A stretch of DNA of 41,681 nucleotides from Alphaproteobacteria bacterium (GTDB lineage: Bacteria; Pseudomonadota; Alphaproteobacteria; ATCC43930; CGMCC-115725): the NCBI GenBank assembly GCA_019240125.1, contig JAFAYW010000110.1, positions 1 through 41,681 of the forward strand, read 5' to 3'. The notes under the pieces were generated by a model, which did not search any database, was not told the DNA's origin, and was given only the letters and a program-made list of their open reading frames with translations. This document shows, in pieces, positions 7,716-16,676 of this stretch; position 1 is the first letter of the stretch; the number at the start of each line of letters is the position of its first letter. Made by a program: the position numbers and the translations under genes.

Positions 7716-9240
7716 TCAGCGAATGCCCCGTCATCTGTTTCGGCTTCGGCAAGCCGAGCAACTCCAGCAGCGTCGGCGCCACATCGGCAAGGCGGCCGTT
7801 TTCCAGCCCGCCGATTGCCCCCGGCGGATTGACCACCACGAAGGGCACCGGGTTCAGCGTATGTGCCGTGTGCGGCTCCCCGGTTTCCGGATCGCGCATC
7901 ATCTCGGCATTGCCATGGTCGGCCGTAATGACCAGCGTGCCGCCGGCCTTTTCGACCGCTTGGCTGAGCCGCCCGAGCGAGGCGTCGACCGTCTCGACCG
8001 CTTTGATCGCGGCATCGATCAGCCCGGTATGCCCAACCATATCGGTGTTGGCATAGTTCAGCACGACGACATCGAATTTGCCGGAGCCGATCGCGTCGAC
8101 GACCTTGTCTGTCAGTTCGGGCGCCGACATCTCGGGCTGTTTGTCGTAGGTCGCGACGTTCGGCGATTGCACGAGAATGCGTTCTTCGCCGTTGAACACG
8201 TCTTCGCGCCCGCCATTAAAGAAAAAGGTGACGTGCGCGTATTTCTCGGTCTCGGCGATGCGCAATTGCTTAAGCCCCGCCTCCGAGACGACCTGGCCGA
8301 AAGTTTCGCTGAGATCATCTGGGGGGAACAGCGTCTCGAGAAAATGATTAAGGTCGGTTGAGTATTCAACAAGCCCGACTGCGGCGGCAAAGGTGATCAC
8401 CTTGCCGCGCTCGAAGCCTGAAAAGCTTGGGTCGAGCAGGGTGCCGGCGATTTCGCGGATGCGGTCCGCGCGGAAATTGGCGAATAGCAGGCCGTCGCCA
8501 TCCTTGATGCCGGCGAAATTGCCGATCACGGTCGGCAAGACAAACTCGTCGGTTTCGCCGCGGCTGTAAGCGGCCTCGATCGCCGCTATGGGGTTGTTGG
8601 CCTTCTCGCCCGCGCCAGCTGTAATAGCCTCGTAGGCTTTTTCGACCCGGTCCCAACGCTTGTCGCGATCCATCGCGTAATAGCGACCGCTGACTGTCGC
8701 GATCGCGACATTGCCGTGCCCGGCGACATCCTTCTCGAACTGCTTGAGGTAGCCGGCCGCCGATTTCGGCGGGGTGTCGCGCCCATCGAGGAAGGCGTGC
8801 ACCGCGACCGGCACCTTGGCGTCGGCGACGATGCCGGCCAGGGCCGCGATCTGGTGCTGATGCGAATGCACCCCGCCGGGCGACAGGAGGCCCATCACGT
8901 GCACGGTACCGCCCGTTTTTTTGACCCGGGCGACCAGGTCCTTGAACGCCGGCAATCCGGCCACCTCGCCGGCGGCGATTGCCTTATCGATGCGCGGCAG
9001 GTCCTGCAAGACGATCCGGCCGGCACCGAGATTGGTGTGACCGACCTCGGAATTTCCCATCTGCCCGTCGGGTAGCCCGACATAGTGCTCGCTCGCATCG
9101 AGATGCGCGTGGGGCCAGCGCTGCATCAGTTCGTGCCAGACTGGCGTCTTGGCCCGCTCGATCGCGTTGTCGTCGCCAGCGGCACGTTCTCCCCAGCCAT
9201 CCAGAATACACAAGACGAGGGGGCGGGGTCGCGAAGCCAT
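7684..9240 (-). CDS. gpmI: 2,3-bisphosphoglycerate-independent phosphoglycerate mutase
   Basis: GpmI interconverts 3- and 2-phosphoglycerate with two manganese ions. The 518-residue chain starts MASRPRPLVLCILDGWG, with metal ligand Asp14 and phosphorylated Ser64 in MGNSEVGH. The second metal-binding region is seen in VVLNYANTDMVGHTG and VITADHGNAEMM near the C-terminus. The ATG at 9240 follows a strong GAGGAAA ribosome site; an open frame runs further upstream to 9507 but lacks similarity. It is the first gene of the gpmI-envC-ctpA-rppH unit. Divergent from the aldo/keto reductase gene, so its promoter should lie in 9241-9358. Confidence 0.97.
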   Translation of the reverse strand: MASRPRPLVLCILDGWGERAAGDDNAIERAKTPVWHELMQRWPHAHLDASEHYVGLPDGQMGNSEVGHTNLGAGRIVLQDLPRIDKAIAAGEVAGLPAFKDLVARVKKTGGTVHVMGLLSPGGVHSHQHQIAALAGIVADAKVPVAVHAFLDGRDTPPKSAAGYLKQFEKDVAGHGNVAIATVSGRYYAMDRDKRWDRVEKAYEAITAGAGEKANNPIAAIEAAYSRGETDEFVLPTVIGNFAGIKDGDGLLFANFRADRIREIAGTLLDPSFSGFERGKVITFAAAVGLVEYSTDLNHFLETLFPPDDLSETFGQVVSEAGLKQLRIAETEKYAHVTFFFNGGREDVFNGEERILVQSPNVATYDKQPEMSAPELTDKVVDAIGSGKFDVVVLNYANTDMVGHTGLIDAAIKAVETVDASLGRLSQAVEKAGGTLVITADHGNAEMMRDPETGEPHTAHTLNPVPFVVVNPPGAIGGLENGRLADVAPTLLELLGLPKPKQMTGHSLIVADQRRAAE

Positions 9241-9358
9241 GGTTTCCTCTTCGAGAGCGGCAGCAGCGGTAGCCGGCAATGGCGGCCGAACGCCTATGTA
9301 AACAATTTCGTCATCGATTGTGTACCTTACCCGCAACGAATGAAGCGGCGGGTGCGGA

Positions 9359-10348
9359 ATGGAATATACAACACTGGGGCGAACCGGCCTGAAGGTCGGC
9401 GTGGCGGGTCTTGGCTGCGGCGGGTTCAGCCGCCTGGGTTTGAGCCAGGGCAAGAGCGAAGCGGAGGCTATCGGTCTCATCCATGAGGCAATCGATCTCG
9501 GCGTCAATCTGTTCGATACGGCGGCGTCCTATGGTACCGAGCCGGTGCTTGGCAAGGCCCTCAGCAGTGTGCCGCGCGACGGGGTGGTGATCTGCACCAA
9601 AGCACCGTTCGGCATCAGCAACCCGAACTCGACGCCGGAAAAGGCCGTTGCGAGCCTCGACCGCTCGCTCAAGGAACTCGGCACCGACTATATCGATGTC
9701 TACCAGCTGCACGGCATCGCACCCGGCGCCTATCAACACGCGGCTGACGCGATCGCGCCGGCACTCCTGCGCGAGAAGGAAAAAGGCAAGTTCCGCCATC
9801 TCGGAATCACCGAGACCGCGCCAAACGATCCCAATCACGAGATGGTGGCCCGCGCCGCTCCGGCCGGGATGTGGGACGTGGTGATGCTGGCCTTTCACAT
9901 GATGCATCAGAACGCACGACGGGAGGCCTTTCCGCTGACCCGGCAGCACGGCATCGGAACCCTGCTGATGTTCGCGGTCCGCAATATCTTTTCGCGCACC
10001 GACCGCCTGATCGACACGATGCGGCAGTTGGCGGAGGCCGGGCAGGTGCCGCGTGATTTGGCGGAAAGCGATGACCCCTTACGCTTTCTCGTGCATCCCG
10101 CAGGAGCTGCGAGCGTGATCGATGCCGCCTACCGGTTTGTCCGGCACGAGCCGGGGGTTGATGTCGTATTGTTCGGCACCGGCGAGCGCGCGCACCTGCG
10201 CAGCAACATCGCGTCGATTCTCAAACCGCCGCTGCCTGATGCCGATCGGCAGCGTCTCGCCGAGCTGTTTGGCGACCTTGTGGGGGTTGGTCTTGACGCA
10301 CCCCATCTGACGCCGCTGACCCAGGTTACGCGGGCACAGCCGAGTTAA
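9359..10348 (+). CDS. Aldo/keto reductase
   Basis: This is an NADPH-dependent oxidoreductase with a TIM barrel of 329 residues. The catalytic residues are visible: Asp53 and Tyr58 in FDTAASYG, Lys81 in CTKAPF, and His in YQLHGIA at about 121. The N-terminal half reads like the Tas/YghZ-type branch (MEYTTLGRTGLKVGVAGLGCGG). The substrate cannot be told from sequence. It stands alone on the plus strand between gpmI (divergent) and the receiver gene (convergent). Confidence 0.9.
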   Translation: MEYTTLGRTGLKVGVAGLGCGGFSRLGLSQGKSEAEAIGLIHEAIDLGVNLFDTAASYGTEPVLGKALSSVPRDGVVICTKAPFGISNPNSTPEKAVASLDRSLKELGTDYIDVYQLHGIAPGAYQHAADAIAPALLREKEKGKFRHLGITETAPNDPNHEMVARAAPAGMWDVVMLAFHMMHQNARREAFPLTRQHGIGTLLMFAVRNIFSRTDRLIDTMRQLAEAGQVPRDLAESDDPLRFLVHPAGAASVIDAAYRFVRHEPGVDVVLFGTGERAHLRSNIASILKPPLPDADRQRLAELFGDLVGVGLDAPHLTPLTQVTRAQPS

Positions 10349-10386
10349 CCCGGCGCGTCGCCTCCGCTGCGTTCATTGAGACGATC

Positions 10387-10408
10387 CCGTCCGGCAGCGA
10401 TTGGACGG
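10387..10408. terminator. Possible stem-loop between convergent genes
   Basis: CCGTCC (10387-10392) and GGACGG (10403-10408) can pair with a ten-base loop in the gap between the aldo/keto reductase stop and the convergent receiver gene stop. There is no T-run, so this is only a weak terminator candidate. Confidence 0.25.
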
Positions 10409-10469
10409 CCGCTCTTCTCTGGGAGGATGCCGCAGTGACGGCGCCGAGCCCGTGCCGGATCGGGATTTA

Positions 10470-10916
10470 TCAGGCGACGGAGGGGTGCGGCGCAGATTTG
10501 CTGGCCGCCGGCCGGGTCATAAACGATGCGACAAGCGCAAGAAATTCAGAGATAGCGATCGGCTTTGCCATGTAGCCATCGCAGCCGCTTGCCATGATGC
10601 GTTCCTGGTCGCCCTTGAGGGCATAGGCGGTGGTGGCAATGATCGGGATCGTCTGGGTGGCGGCGTCGGCCTTGAGGGTCTGCGTGATTTCGATCCCTGT
10701 CATGCCGGGCAGCTGGATGTCCATGATGATCAGGTTCGGATGCCGCTGCTGCGCCAATGCCAGCCCAAGATTTCCATCAGTGGCCTCGATCACGGTGTAG
10801 CCCTGAGATGAAAGCATCGCACTGAACAGCTTCATGTTCAGCTCGTTGTCTTCGACCACCAGCACGGTTCTAGGGACGTCGGTTGCGTCCGATCCCGACG
10901 CTTCGAAACTAGCCAT
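10470..10916 (-). CDS. Single-domain response regulator, DivK-like
   Basis: The 148-residue product is one receiver domain with no output domain. Phosphoacceptor Asp66 lies in NLIIMDIQLPGMTG, the acidic pocket is Glu22-Asp23, the switch Thr is near 95-96 (IIATTAYALKGD), and Lys118 is in MAKPI. The VVEDNELNMKLF start and ATTAYALKGD segment match DivK of the Caulobacter cell-cycle pathway. DivK acts on histidine kinases and is often encoded beside pleD, which is not seen here. A 16-residue N-terminal extension precedes the fold. It follows apt on the same strand with a 69-base gap, so it may have its own promoter. Whether it is the true DivK or a paralogue is open. Confidence 0.82.
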   Translation of the reverse strand: MASFEASGSDATDVPRTVLVVEDNELNMKLFSAMLSSQGYTVIEATDGNLGLALAQQRHPNLIIMDIQLPGMTGIEITQTLKADAATQTIPIIATTAYALKGDQERIMASGCDGYMAKPIAISEFLALVASFMTRPAASKSAPHPSVA

Positions 10917-10985
10917 ATTCTCGCTCTCGGTTCAGCGCGGAAGAGAATTCAACGAGAACACTTATAGAAGGGTTAATGCCACCGC

Positions 10986-11501
10986 TTATTCATCGTACAC
11001 CACCACCGATGTAAGCGGCACCTGTATTCGGTCGCGTGCTTTGAGAAAGCTCAGCTCGATTATGCAGGCCGCCGCAGTGACGATACCGCCTCTCTGTTGC
11101 ACCAGTTCTACCGCCGCCTGGAGGGTGCCGCCGGTGGCGACAAGGTCATCGAGCACGATCACCTTCTGGCCCGTGGCAATTGCATCTTCCTGGATTTCGA
11201 TCGTGTCCGTTCCGTATTCCAGGTCGTACGTGTAGCGCACGGTCTGGCCGGGGAGCTTGCCCTGCTTGCGGACCATCACAAAGCCGCAGCCCAGCGCCAG
11301 CGCCAGCGGCGCGGCGACGAGGAAGCCGCGCGACTCAATCCCGACCAGAAGGTCGGGCTGATGCGGCTTGACCGCTTCCGCGAGCCGTTCGACCGTCGCT
11401 CGCCAGGCGTGCGGGTGGGCCAGCAGGGTCGAGATGTCGTAAAACAGAATGCCCGGCTTCGGAAAATCCGGAATCGCACGGATATGCTGCTTCAAATCCA
11501 T
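10986..11501 (-). CDS. apt: Adenine phosphoribosyltransferase
   Basis: Apt salvages adenine by joining it to PRPP to give AMP. The 171-residue protein carries the PRPP-binding motif [13 protein letters not shown] at 114-126, the flexible-loop segment RKQGKLPG (78-85) and the ESRGF segment (56-60) that contacts the base. Length is normal. It is divergent from the Mla operon and upstream of the DivK-like gene. Confidence 0.97.
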   Translation of the reverse strand: MDLKQHIRAIPDFPKPGILFYDISTLLAHPHAWRATVERLAEAVKPHQPDLLVGIESRGFLVAAPLALALGCGFVMVRKQGKLPGQTVRYTYDLEYGTDTIEIQEDAIATGQKVIVLDDLVATGGTLQAAVELVQQRGGIVTAAACIIELSFLKARDRIQVPLTSVVVYDE

Positions 11502-11614
11502 TGGTTTGTCCCGCAGCCCGCTTGTGGATGAATCGATTGCGGCATAACGGGTTTTCGCGTAGTTGGAAAGCGGCTAGCAACGTATGAAATTCCGCCACAC
11601 GATCGCCCTGGAGC

Positions 11615-12751
11615 ATGGCGCAGCCCGCCGCTATCACAACAGCTGAAGAATCGGGCGCGCTTGTCCTTCGACCAGAAGGGTCCTGGCTGGTGGCGACCGT
11701 GACGGCGCTCGACCAGAAGCTGAAATCTCTCGACCTGCCGTCGAACCGCAACGTGACGCTCGATCTGGGCCATATGGACCGGCTCGATACGGCCGGGGCG
11801 TGGCTGCTGGTACGCACCGAGCACGCGTTGTCGGCGCGCGGGAATACCGTCGAAGTGGCGAACACGAACCCGACATTCGCGCCGCTGCTCGATCAGGTGC
11901 GCTCACGCGGCGCGGCGCAGCCGGTGCCGCATCCAATCCCGGCGCACCACACCTTTGTCGGGTTTCTCGGCCGGATCGGCGAGTTCACGGTCCGCATGGG
12001 CTACCGCGGCTATTCGATCCTCAGCTTCTGGGGCCTCGTCACGCTCTCGATGCTTGACCTGCTGCGCCATCCGCGGCGCTTCCGGGTCAAGGCGACCCTG
12101 GTCCAGATGGAGCAGACCGGTCTCGATGCGATGCCGATCGTCGGTTTGTTATCGTTCCTGATCGGCATTGTGTTCGCCTATCAGGGAGCGGACCAGCTGC
12201 GCCGGTTTGGGGCGGAAATCTATACGGTCAACCTGCTGGGGATCGCGATCCTGCGAGAGCTCGGCGTCCTCCTGGCCGCGATCGTCATCGCCGGCCGCTC
12301 CGGCAGCGCGTTTACCGCGCAGATCGGCACGATGCAGGTCAATCAGGAGGTCGATGCGATGCGCGTGCTGGGGCTCGATCCCAGCCACGTGCTGGTATTG
12401 CCGCGTGTCATGGGGCTGGTCATGACCCTGCCGCTGCTGGTGTTTTTCACCGACGCGATGGGCCTGCTCGGCGGTTGCATCATGAGCTGGGCGTCACTGG
12501 GTATCTCGATCCCGCGTTTTCTCGACCAGCTGCGCGGCGCTATCACCCAATGGACCTTATGGGTCGGGGTCATCAAGGCACCGTTCTTTGCCGGGATCAT
12601 TTCGATGGTGGGGTGTTACGAGGGGTTTAACGTCAGCGGCAGCGCCGATAGCGTTGGGCGACTGACGACGCAGTCGGTGGTTGAGTCGATTTTTCTGGTG
12701 ATCGTGGCCGATGCCGGGTTCTCGATCCTCTTCTCGATCTTGGGGATCTGA
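11615..12751 (+). CDS. mlaE: Mla-type lipid ABC transporter permease with N-terminal STAS domain
   Basis: This 378-residue inner-membrane protein is the permease of an MCE/Mla phospholipid transporter. Residues about 10-100 form a STAS domain (LDLGHMDRLDTAGAWLL), the equivalent of MlaB fused in front. Residues about 110-378 are the MlaE permease, with the conserved QGADQLRRFGAEIYTVNLLGIAILRELGVLLAAIV region split over two helices and the typical MQVNQEVDAMRVLGLDP segment. It starts a four-gene operon, two bases before the ATPase gene. A GGAG ribosome site precedes the ATG. Confidence 0.94.
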   Translation: MAQPAAITTAEESGALVLRPEGSWLVATVTALDQKLKSLDLPSNRNVTLDLGHMDRLDTAGAWLLVRTEHALSARGNTVEVANTNPTFAPLLDQVRSRGAAQPVPHPIPAHHTFVGFLGRIGEFTVRMGYRGYSILSFWGLVTLSMLDLLRHPRRFRVKATLVQMEQTGLDAMPIVGLLSFLIGIVFAYQGADQLRRFGAEIYTVNLLGIAILRELGVLLAAIVIAGRSGSAFTAQIGTMQVNQEVDAMRVLGLDPSHVLVLPRVMGLVMTLPLLVFFTDAMGLLGGCIMSWASLGISIPRFLDQLRGAITQWTLWVGVIKAPFFAGIISMVGCYEGFNVSGSADSVGRLTTQSVVESIFLVIVADAGFSILFSILGI

Positions 12752-12753
12752 GG

Positions 12754-13578
12754 ATGGCAAGGGACAACAAGGCGAATAAGGAAGCCGCGCGCAAAGAAGC
12801 CGCAAACAAAGACGACAATGTCGTGATCCGCGTACGCGGCCTGGTCAATCGGTTCGGCGCGCAAACGGTGCACGATCATCTCGACATCGACGTGCGGCGT
12901 GGCGAAGTGATGGGGGTCGTGGGCGGCTCGGGGACCGGCAAGTCGGTGCTGCTGCGCACGATCATCGGGTTGAAGCGGGCCGATGCCGGCAGCATCGAGG
13001 TGCTGGGCTACAACGTCCCCGAGCTGAGCGATGCGGATGCGCGCGCGCTGGAGCAGCGCTGGGGCGTGTTGTTCCAGGACGGCGCACTGTTCAGTTCGCT
13101 GACCGTGGCGCAGAACATCGAAGTGCCGATGCGCGAGCACTGCGATATGCCGCAGGAGCTGATGGATGAGATCGCCGCCTGCAAGATCGCGATCGTCGGC
13201 CTGCCGGATAACTCCGCCGATAAGTTTCCCTCACAGTTGTCTGGCGGCATGCGCAAACGCGCCGGGCTTGCCCGGGCGCTCGCGCTCGATCCGGAGATCC
13301 TGTTCCTCGACGAGCCGACTGCCGGCCTTGATCCGATCGCGGCGGCGGATTTCGATATTCTGATCAAGGATCTTAAGGCGAGCCTGGGGCTGACCGTGTT
13401 CATCGTGACGCACGATCTCGACACGTTGTTCGCGATCTGCGACCGGGTGGCGGTATTGGTGGATAACCAGGTGCGTATCGGCACTCTGGACGAGCATCTG
13501 CGCGACGACCATCCGTGGATACATTCCTATTTCCACGGCCCGCGCGGTCGAGCCGCACACCCTGCCGCCGCGGAGTAG
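12754..13578 (+). CDS. mlaF: Mla-type lipid ABC transporter ATPase
   Basis: The 274-residue ATPase powers the MCE/Mla lipid transporter. Walker A GGSGTGKS is at 57-64, the signature LSGGM at 162-166, Walker B ILFLDEP at 182-188, and the switch His at 220. The LSGGMRKRAGLARALALDPEILFLDEPTAGLDP stretch (split here over the motifs named) is the Mkl/MlaF form. A 20-residue Lys/Ala/Asn-rich charged extension precedes the fold. It sits between the permease and MCE genes with gaps of two and nine bases. Confidence 0.95.
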   Translation: MARDNKANKEAARKEAANKDDNVVIRVRGLVNRFGAQTVHDHLDIDVRRGEVMGVVGGSGTGKSVLLRTIIGLKRADAGSIEVLGYNVPELSDADARALEQRWGVLFQDGALFSSLTVAQNIEVPMREHCDMPQELMDEIAACKIAIVGLPDNSADKFPSQLSGGMRKRAGLARALALDPEILFLDEPTAGLDPIAAADFDILIKDLKASLGLTVFIVTHDLDTLFAICDRVAVLVDNQVRIGTLDEHLRDDHPWIHSYFHGPRGRAAHPAAAE

Positions 13579-13587
13579 ACCCGAAGA

Positions 13588-14529
13588 ATGGAAACACGCG
13601 CACATTACGCCGCGGTCGGCGCGTTCGTCGTAACCATGGTGGCGATCGCCTTCGCGGCCGTTTTGTGGCTGGCACGGGGCGAGCTGAGCACCCAGAACGC
13701 GTTTTACGATATCTTTTTCGATGGCCCGGTCAGCGGTCTGCGCCAAGGGGCGCCGGTCGAATATAACGGCGTGCCGGTCGGCCGGGTGCGCGAAGTCATG
13801 ATCGACCCGAACAATGTCGAGAAGATCCGGGTCACGGTCGAGATCGACAACAAGGTGGCGATCAAGACCGACGCGGCGGCCGCCGTCGAAACCAATATTC
13901 TAAGCGGCGTGTCGTTCATCCAGGTTGTTGGAGGAACGCAGGATGCCGCTCTGCTGATGCCAAAGGAAGGCCAGCGCTATCCGGTGATCCGCGCGCACCG
14001 TTCGCGATTGGCGAGCGTGACCGCCCGGTTGCCGCAGGTGGTGGAAAAGCTCAGCGAAGTCGCCGATCGCGTGAATGCGATCCTCGACGAAAAGAACCAG
14101 AAGGCCCTCGCCGACTCGCTGCAACACATCGAGTCGTTCAGCGCCAGTCTGGCCGATCGCAGCCAGGAACTGCGCGATCTGACGAGCAGCGCCAACAAGG
14201 CGGCGGGCGCTCTCACCACATTGCTCGATGATGTCGATAAAAGCTATGTCGGGCCGGAGGGACTGGGCAACCGCGCCACCACCGCCTTCAACGACATCGA
14301 CAAGACGGCTCGCAGCCTCGGCGATGCCAGTAAGCAGGCGCAGCAGGCGCTCCAGGATGTGCGGCCGGGTCTGCATAATTTCAGCACGCAGACGTTGGGC
14401 GATATCGGAAGCCTGGTCGGCGATGCACGGCAATTGCTCGGCAACCTCAACCGGTTCACCACGCAGATCGAGCGCGACCCCAGCCAAATCCTGTTTGGCG
14501 ACCGCCGCGAAGGATACCGCCCGAAATGA
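13588..14529 (+). CDS. mlaD: MCE/MlaD family substrate-binding protein
   Basis: The 313-residue protein is anchored by one N-terminal membrane helix (about 8-29) and has an MCE domain at about 38-118 (DGPVSGLRQGAPVEYNGV, then VGRVREV). After it comes a long helical region (140-300), characteristic of the larger MlaD forms that build a hydrophobic tunnel. The end (ERDPSQILFGDRREGY) is a common closing motif of the family. It overlaps the following lipoprotein gene by four bases (ATGA). It is longer than E. coli MlaD (about 183 residues), closer to the form found in PqiB-like and alphaproteobacterial systems. Confidence 0.94.
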   Translation: METRAHYAAVGAFVVTMVAIAFAAVLWLARGELSTQNAFYDIFFDGPVSGLRQGAPVEYNGVPVGRVREVMIDPNNVEKIRVTVEIDNKVAIKTDAAAAVETNILSGVSFIQVVGGTQDAALLMPKEGQRYPVIRAHRSRLASVTARLPQVVEKLSEVADRVNAILDEKNQKALADSLQHIESFSASLADRSQELRDLTSSANKAAGALTTLLDDVDKSYVGPEGLGNRATTAFNDIDKTARSLGDASKQAQQALQDVRPGLHNFSTQTLGDIGSLVGDARQLLGNLNRFTTQIERDPSQILFGDRREGYRPK

Positions 14530-15176
14530 GTTCGCGCCTGCTATCGCGGAAATGGGTCGCTGTCGCTCCCGCGTTCGTGTTGCTGCTGCCGCTGCTCGCC
14601 GGCTGCGGCGGCCTCATCCCGAGCCCGCCGAAACGCGACACCTATCGCTTGCAGCCCACCATCCCCGCGGGTGCTGTGTACGCCCGCCGGGGCCCGCAGG
14701 TGCTGATTTCGCCGCCGGCTACATCGGCGACCCTCGACAGCACCAGGATCGCACTGAGCCGGGCACCGGGCGGCGTCGATTTCTTCGATGGGGCGCAATG
14801 GGACGATCGCGCCCCTTTCCTGGTCCAGAGGGCCATGATCCAGGCCTTCGAAAAGAGCGGCGCCCTGGCGGCAGTGGGGCCGGATAGTGGCGACCTGCGA
14901 GCCGACTTCGTGCTCGACAGCGAGCTGCGCGACTTCGAGGCGGTATACGATTCGCCGGAGGGCGCGCCGCGCGCGGTGGTGCGACTGGTGGTCAAGCTGG
15001 TCAAGATGCCGGATCGGCGGATCGTTGCCACCACCACCATTGCGGGCGAAGCGCAGGCCAGTGCCAACAAGATCCCCGCGACCGTACAGGCCTTCAACGC
15101 GGCCATGGGGACGGCGCTGCAGCAGCTCGTATCGTGGACCGTCGGCAATCCCGCTTTGTCGCCCGCCCGGCGTTAG
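14526..15176 (+). CDS. ABC-type transport auxiliary lipoprotein
   Basis: The 216-residue product has a lipoprotein signal with lipobox LAGC ending at Cys27. The mature part resembles the ABC-type transport auxiliary lipoprotein family (PqiC-like, PF03886). Supporting segments are YRLQPTIPAG after the anchor, and SRAPGGVDFFDGAQWDDRAPFLVQRAMI, split over about 78-106. Such proteins work in the outer-membrane end of MCE lipid bridges. It is the fourth gene of the operon and is translationally coupled to mlaD. MlaA and MlaC are not seen nearby. Confidence 0.87.
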   Translation: MSSRLLSRKWVAVAPAFVLLLPLLAGCGGLIPSPPKRDTYRLQPTIPAGAVYARRGPQVLISPPATSATLDSTRIALSRAPGGVDFFDGAQWDDRAPFLVQRAMIQAFEKSGALAAVGPDSGDLRADFVLDSELRDFEAVYDSPEGAPRAVVRLVVKLVKMPDRRIVATTTIAGEAQASANKIPATVQAFNAAMGTALQQLVSWTVGNPALSPARR

Positions 15177-15185
15177 CTATCATCC

Positions 15186-15210
15186 GCCGCGGACACGTTT
15201 CGTTCGCGGC
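15186..15210 (+). terminator. Candidate stem-loop after the Mla operon
   Basis: GCCGCG (15186-15191) pairs perfectly with CGCGGC (15205-15210) across a 13-base loop, followed by TAATTT. It lies just after the lipoprotein stop codon. The stem is short and the loop long, so it is a weak candidate. Confidence 0.3.
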
Positions 15211-15218
15211 TAATTTCA

Positions 15219-16013
15219 ATGGCAGGGGTGCGGGTGAGCGCTAATTGGCGGGAGCGCGACGTCAGGGCGGCAATGCTTCTCCGTCAATGCGGTGAGGCCC
15301 TCGCGGCCGCTGACAGCAGCGTGATCCACGAGGCCCAAGCTGCCGCACCAGAGGATTGGACGCATTATCCGCACGGCGAAGTCTACGATTCGCGGCATCA
15401 CACCCAGTATTTCTTTCACCGGCACCCGCGAATCTCACGAAGCCGGTCTGAGGGGCCGCCGGAGTTCGGGCATTTCCATCTGTTTCTGCGCGGCGAGGGC
15501 ATGCCGCCCGGTGCGACTCCGCTGGTATTCCCCGACGCGGCCGTGGCCAACGCGCCGCTGCCACGCCAGTCAGCACCGCTGAAGCGGGGAAGCCGCGACG
15601 AATTGTGCCACCTCGCTGGCGTGGCGATCGATGAGGCGGGGCGGCCCACCCGTCTGTTCACGACCAACCGATGGGTTACGGGCGAGACGTGGTACCGGGC
15701 CGAGGATGTGATCCGCATGCTCGATCGCTTCGCCCCGGCGGGAAACCTGCCGCTGCTGGACGCCTGGTTGGGCGCACTGGTGTGTCTCTTCACGCCGGAG
15801 ATCGCGGTGTTGCATCGGCGGCGTGACAAGACGATCGCGGATTGGCGCTGGCGCCGGCCTTCCGATCCCTTCGAGGACTGCCGCCTGGAGATCACCTCGA
15901 GCTGCGACATCGATCTCGAGGCGCGGCTTGCGGCGATCATCGATCCGGTGCCCGCGGCGCCCCGCCGTCCCGTGCCGGACCTGCCGCGGATGGCCGAAGG
16001 CTGGGGCGTTTAG
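15219..16013 (+). CDS. Conserved hypothetical protein, DUF6969-like
   Basis: The 264-residue soluble protein has no signal peptide or membrane helix. Recognisable patches are DWTHYPHGEVYDSRHHTQYFFHRHP (rich in His, about 46-70), EFGHFHLFLR (about 83-92), ELCHLAGVAIDEAGRPTRLFTTNRWVTGE in separate parts (about 128-156), and DPFEDCRLEITSS (about 218-230). I believe this corresponds to the DUF6969 family, but the match is from memory. The several conserved His residues hint at a metal site. A GTG at 15234 in the same frame is an alternative start with a better-placed GGGG ribosome site. It follows the Mla operon at 42 bases and may be co-transcribed. Confidence 0.72.
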   Translation: MAGVRVSANWRERDVRAAMLLRQCGEALAAADSSVIHEAQAAAPEDWTHYPHGEVYDSRHHTQYFFHRHPRISRSRSEGPPEFGHFHLFLRGEGMPPGATPLVFPDAAVANAPLPRQSAPLKRGSRDELCHLAGVAIDEAGRPTRLFTTNRWVTGETWYRAEDVIRMLDRFAPAGNLPLLDAWLGALVCLFTPEIAVLHRRRDKTIADWRWRRPSDPFEDCRLEITSSCDIDLEARLAAIIDPVPAAPRRPVPDLPRMAEGWGV

Positions 16014-16060
16014 CATCGGTCGGCTGCTCCTGACCACCGGTACGGCGGACCATTGATCGC

Positions 16061-16654
16061 GTGCACACGATCCTGCGCTATCTCACGGATTTCGGTGATA
16101 CGGCCGTTACGACGCCGCTCGCGGTTTTGATGCTCGTATGCCTCGCCCTGACGCGGCAATGGCGATTGGCGCTCGGCTGGACCACGGTGGTCCTCGGTTG
16201 TATCGGTACGATCTCGCTGCTCAAGCTGGTCCTCAGCGTTTGCGGGCCGATCGCCATCGACGGCTCGCTGCGCAGCCCCAGCGGGCATACCGCGATCGGC
16301 ATGGTGGCCTACGGCGGATACGCCGCGTTGATCGGCGCGTCGATCTCGGCCACAGCGCGCCGGTCGCTGGTGATCGCGGCTGTAGTATTCGCCCTGGGTA
16401 TCGCCGTGTCGCGCGTGGTGCTGCATTTCCACAGCGCCAGCGAGGCCGTGGTGGGGCTGATCGTCGGGATCGCGGCGCTGGCCGTGCTGTATGCGATCGT
16501 CGTTCGCCATCCGCCCGAGCGCTTGCCGCTGGGTTGGCTCGGTGCCATGGCGGCGCTTTCCTTTCTGCTGTTCTACGGCGACCGGTGGCCGGCGGAGCAG
16601 GCATTGCACCGCTTCGCCGCCTTCTTCGACATCCTGCGCCCGTTCTGTACCTAG
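16061..16654 (+). CDS. PAP2 superfamily membrane phosphatase
   Basis: The 197-residue protein is a multi-pass membrane protein (about five helices) of the type 2 phosphatidic acid phosphatase superfamily, acting on lipid phosphates or undecaprenyl pyrophosphate. Motif C2 is PSGHT (about 73-77), and motif C3 is SRVVLHFHSASEAVVG (about 114-129). The usual Asp after the catalytic His of C3 (SRxxxxxHxxxD) is Glu here. Motif C1 (KxxxxxxRP) is only partly kept: Lys lies in LLKLVL, with an Arg before PSGH. The start is GTG. It precedes the convergent bfr gene; both stop codons lie within one hairpin. Confidence 0.82.
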   Translation: MHTILRYLTDFGDTAVTTPLAVLMLVCLALTRQWRLALGWTTVVLGCIGTISLLKLVLSVCGPIAIDGSLRSPSGHTAIGMVAYGGYAALIGASISATARRSLVIAAVVFALGIAVSRVVLHFHSASEAVVGLIVGIAALAVLYAIVVRHPPERLPLGWLGAMAALSFLLFYGDRWPAEQALHRFAAFFDILRPFCT

Positions 16655-16676
16655 GCTCGTCCTTGTGGGAGCCTAG
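16651..16676. terminator. Bidirectional hairpin spanning two stop codons
   Basis: CTAGGCTC (16651-16658) and GAGCCTAG (16669-16676) are perfect eight-base arms with a ten-base loop. The left arm contains the TAG of the PAP2 gene and the right arm contains the TAG of the convergent bfr gene. There is no T-run on either side, so termination would not be of the classical type, but the symmetry suits a shared 3' end. Confidence 0.5.

Noticed and set aside
7078..8361. Long plus-strand open frame opposite envC and gpmI
   Set aside because: It spans the junction of two real genes on the other strand and its Arg/Ser/Ala-rich product resembles antisense translation.
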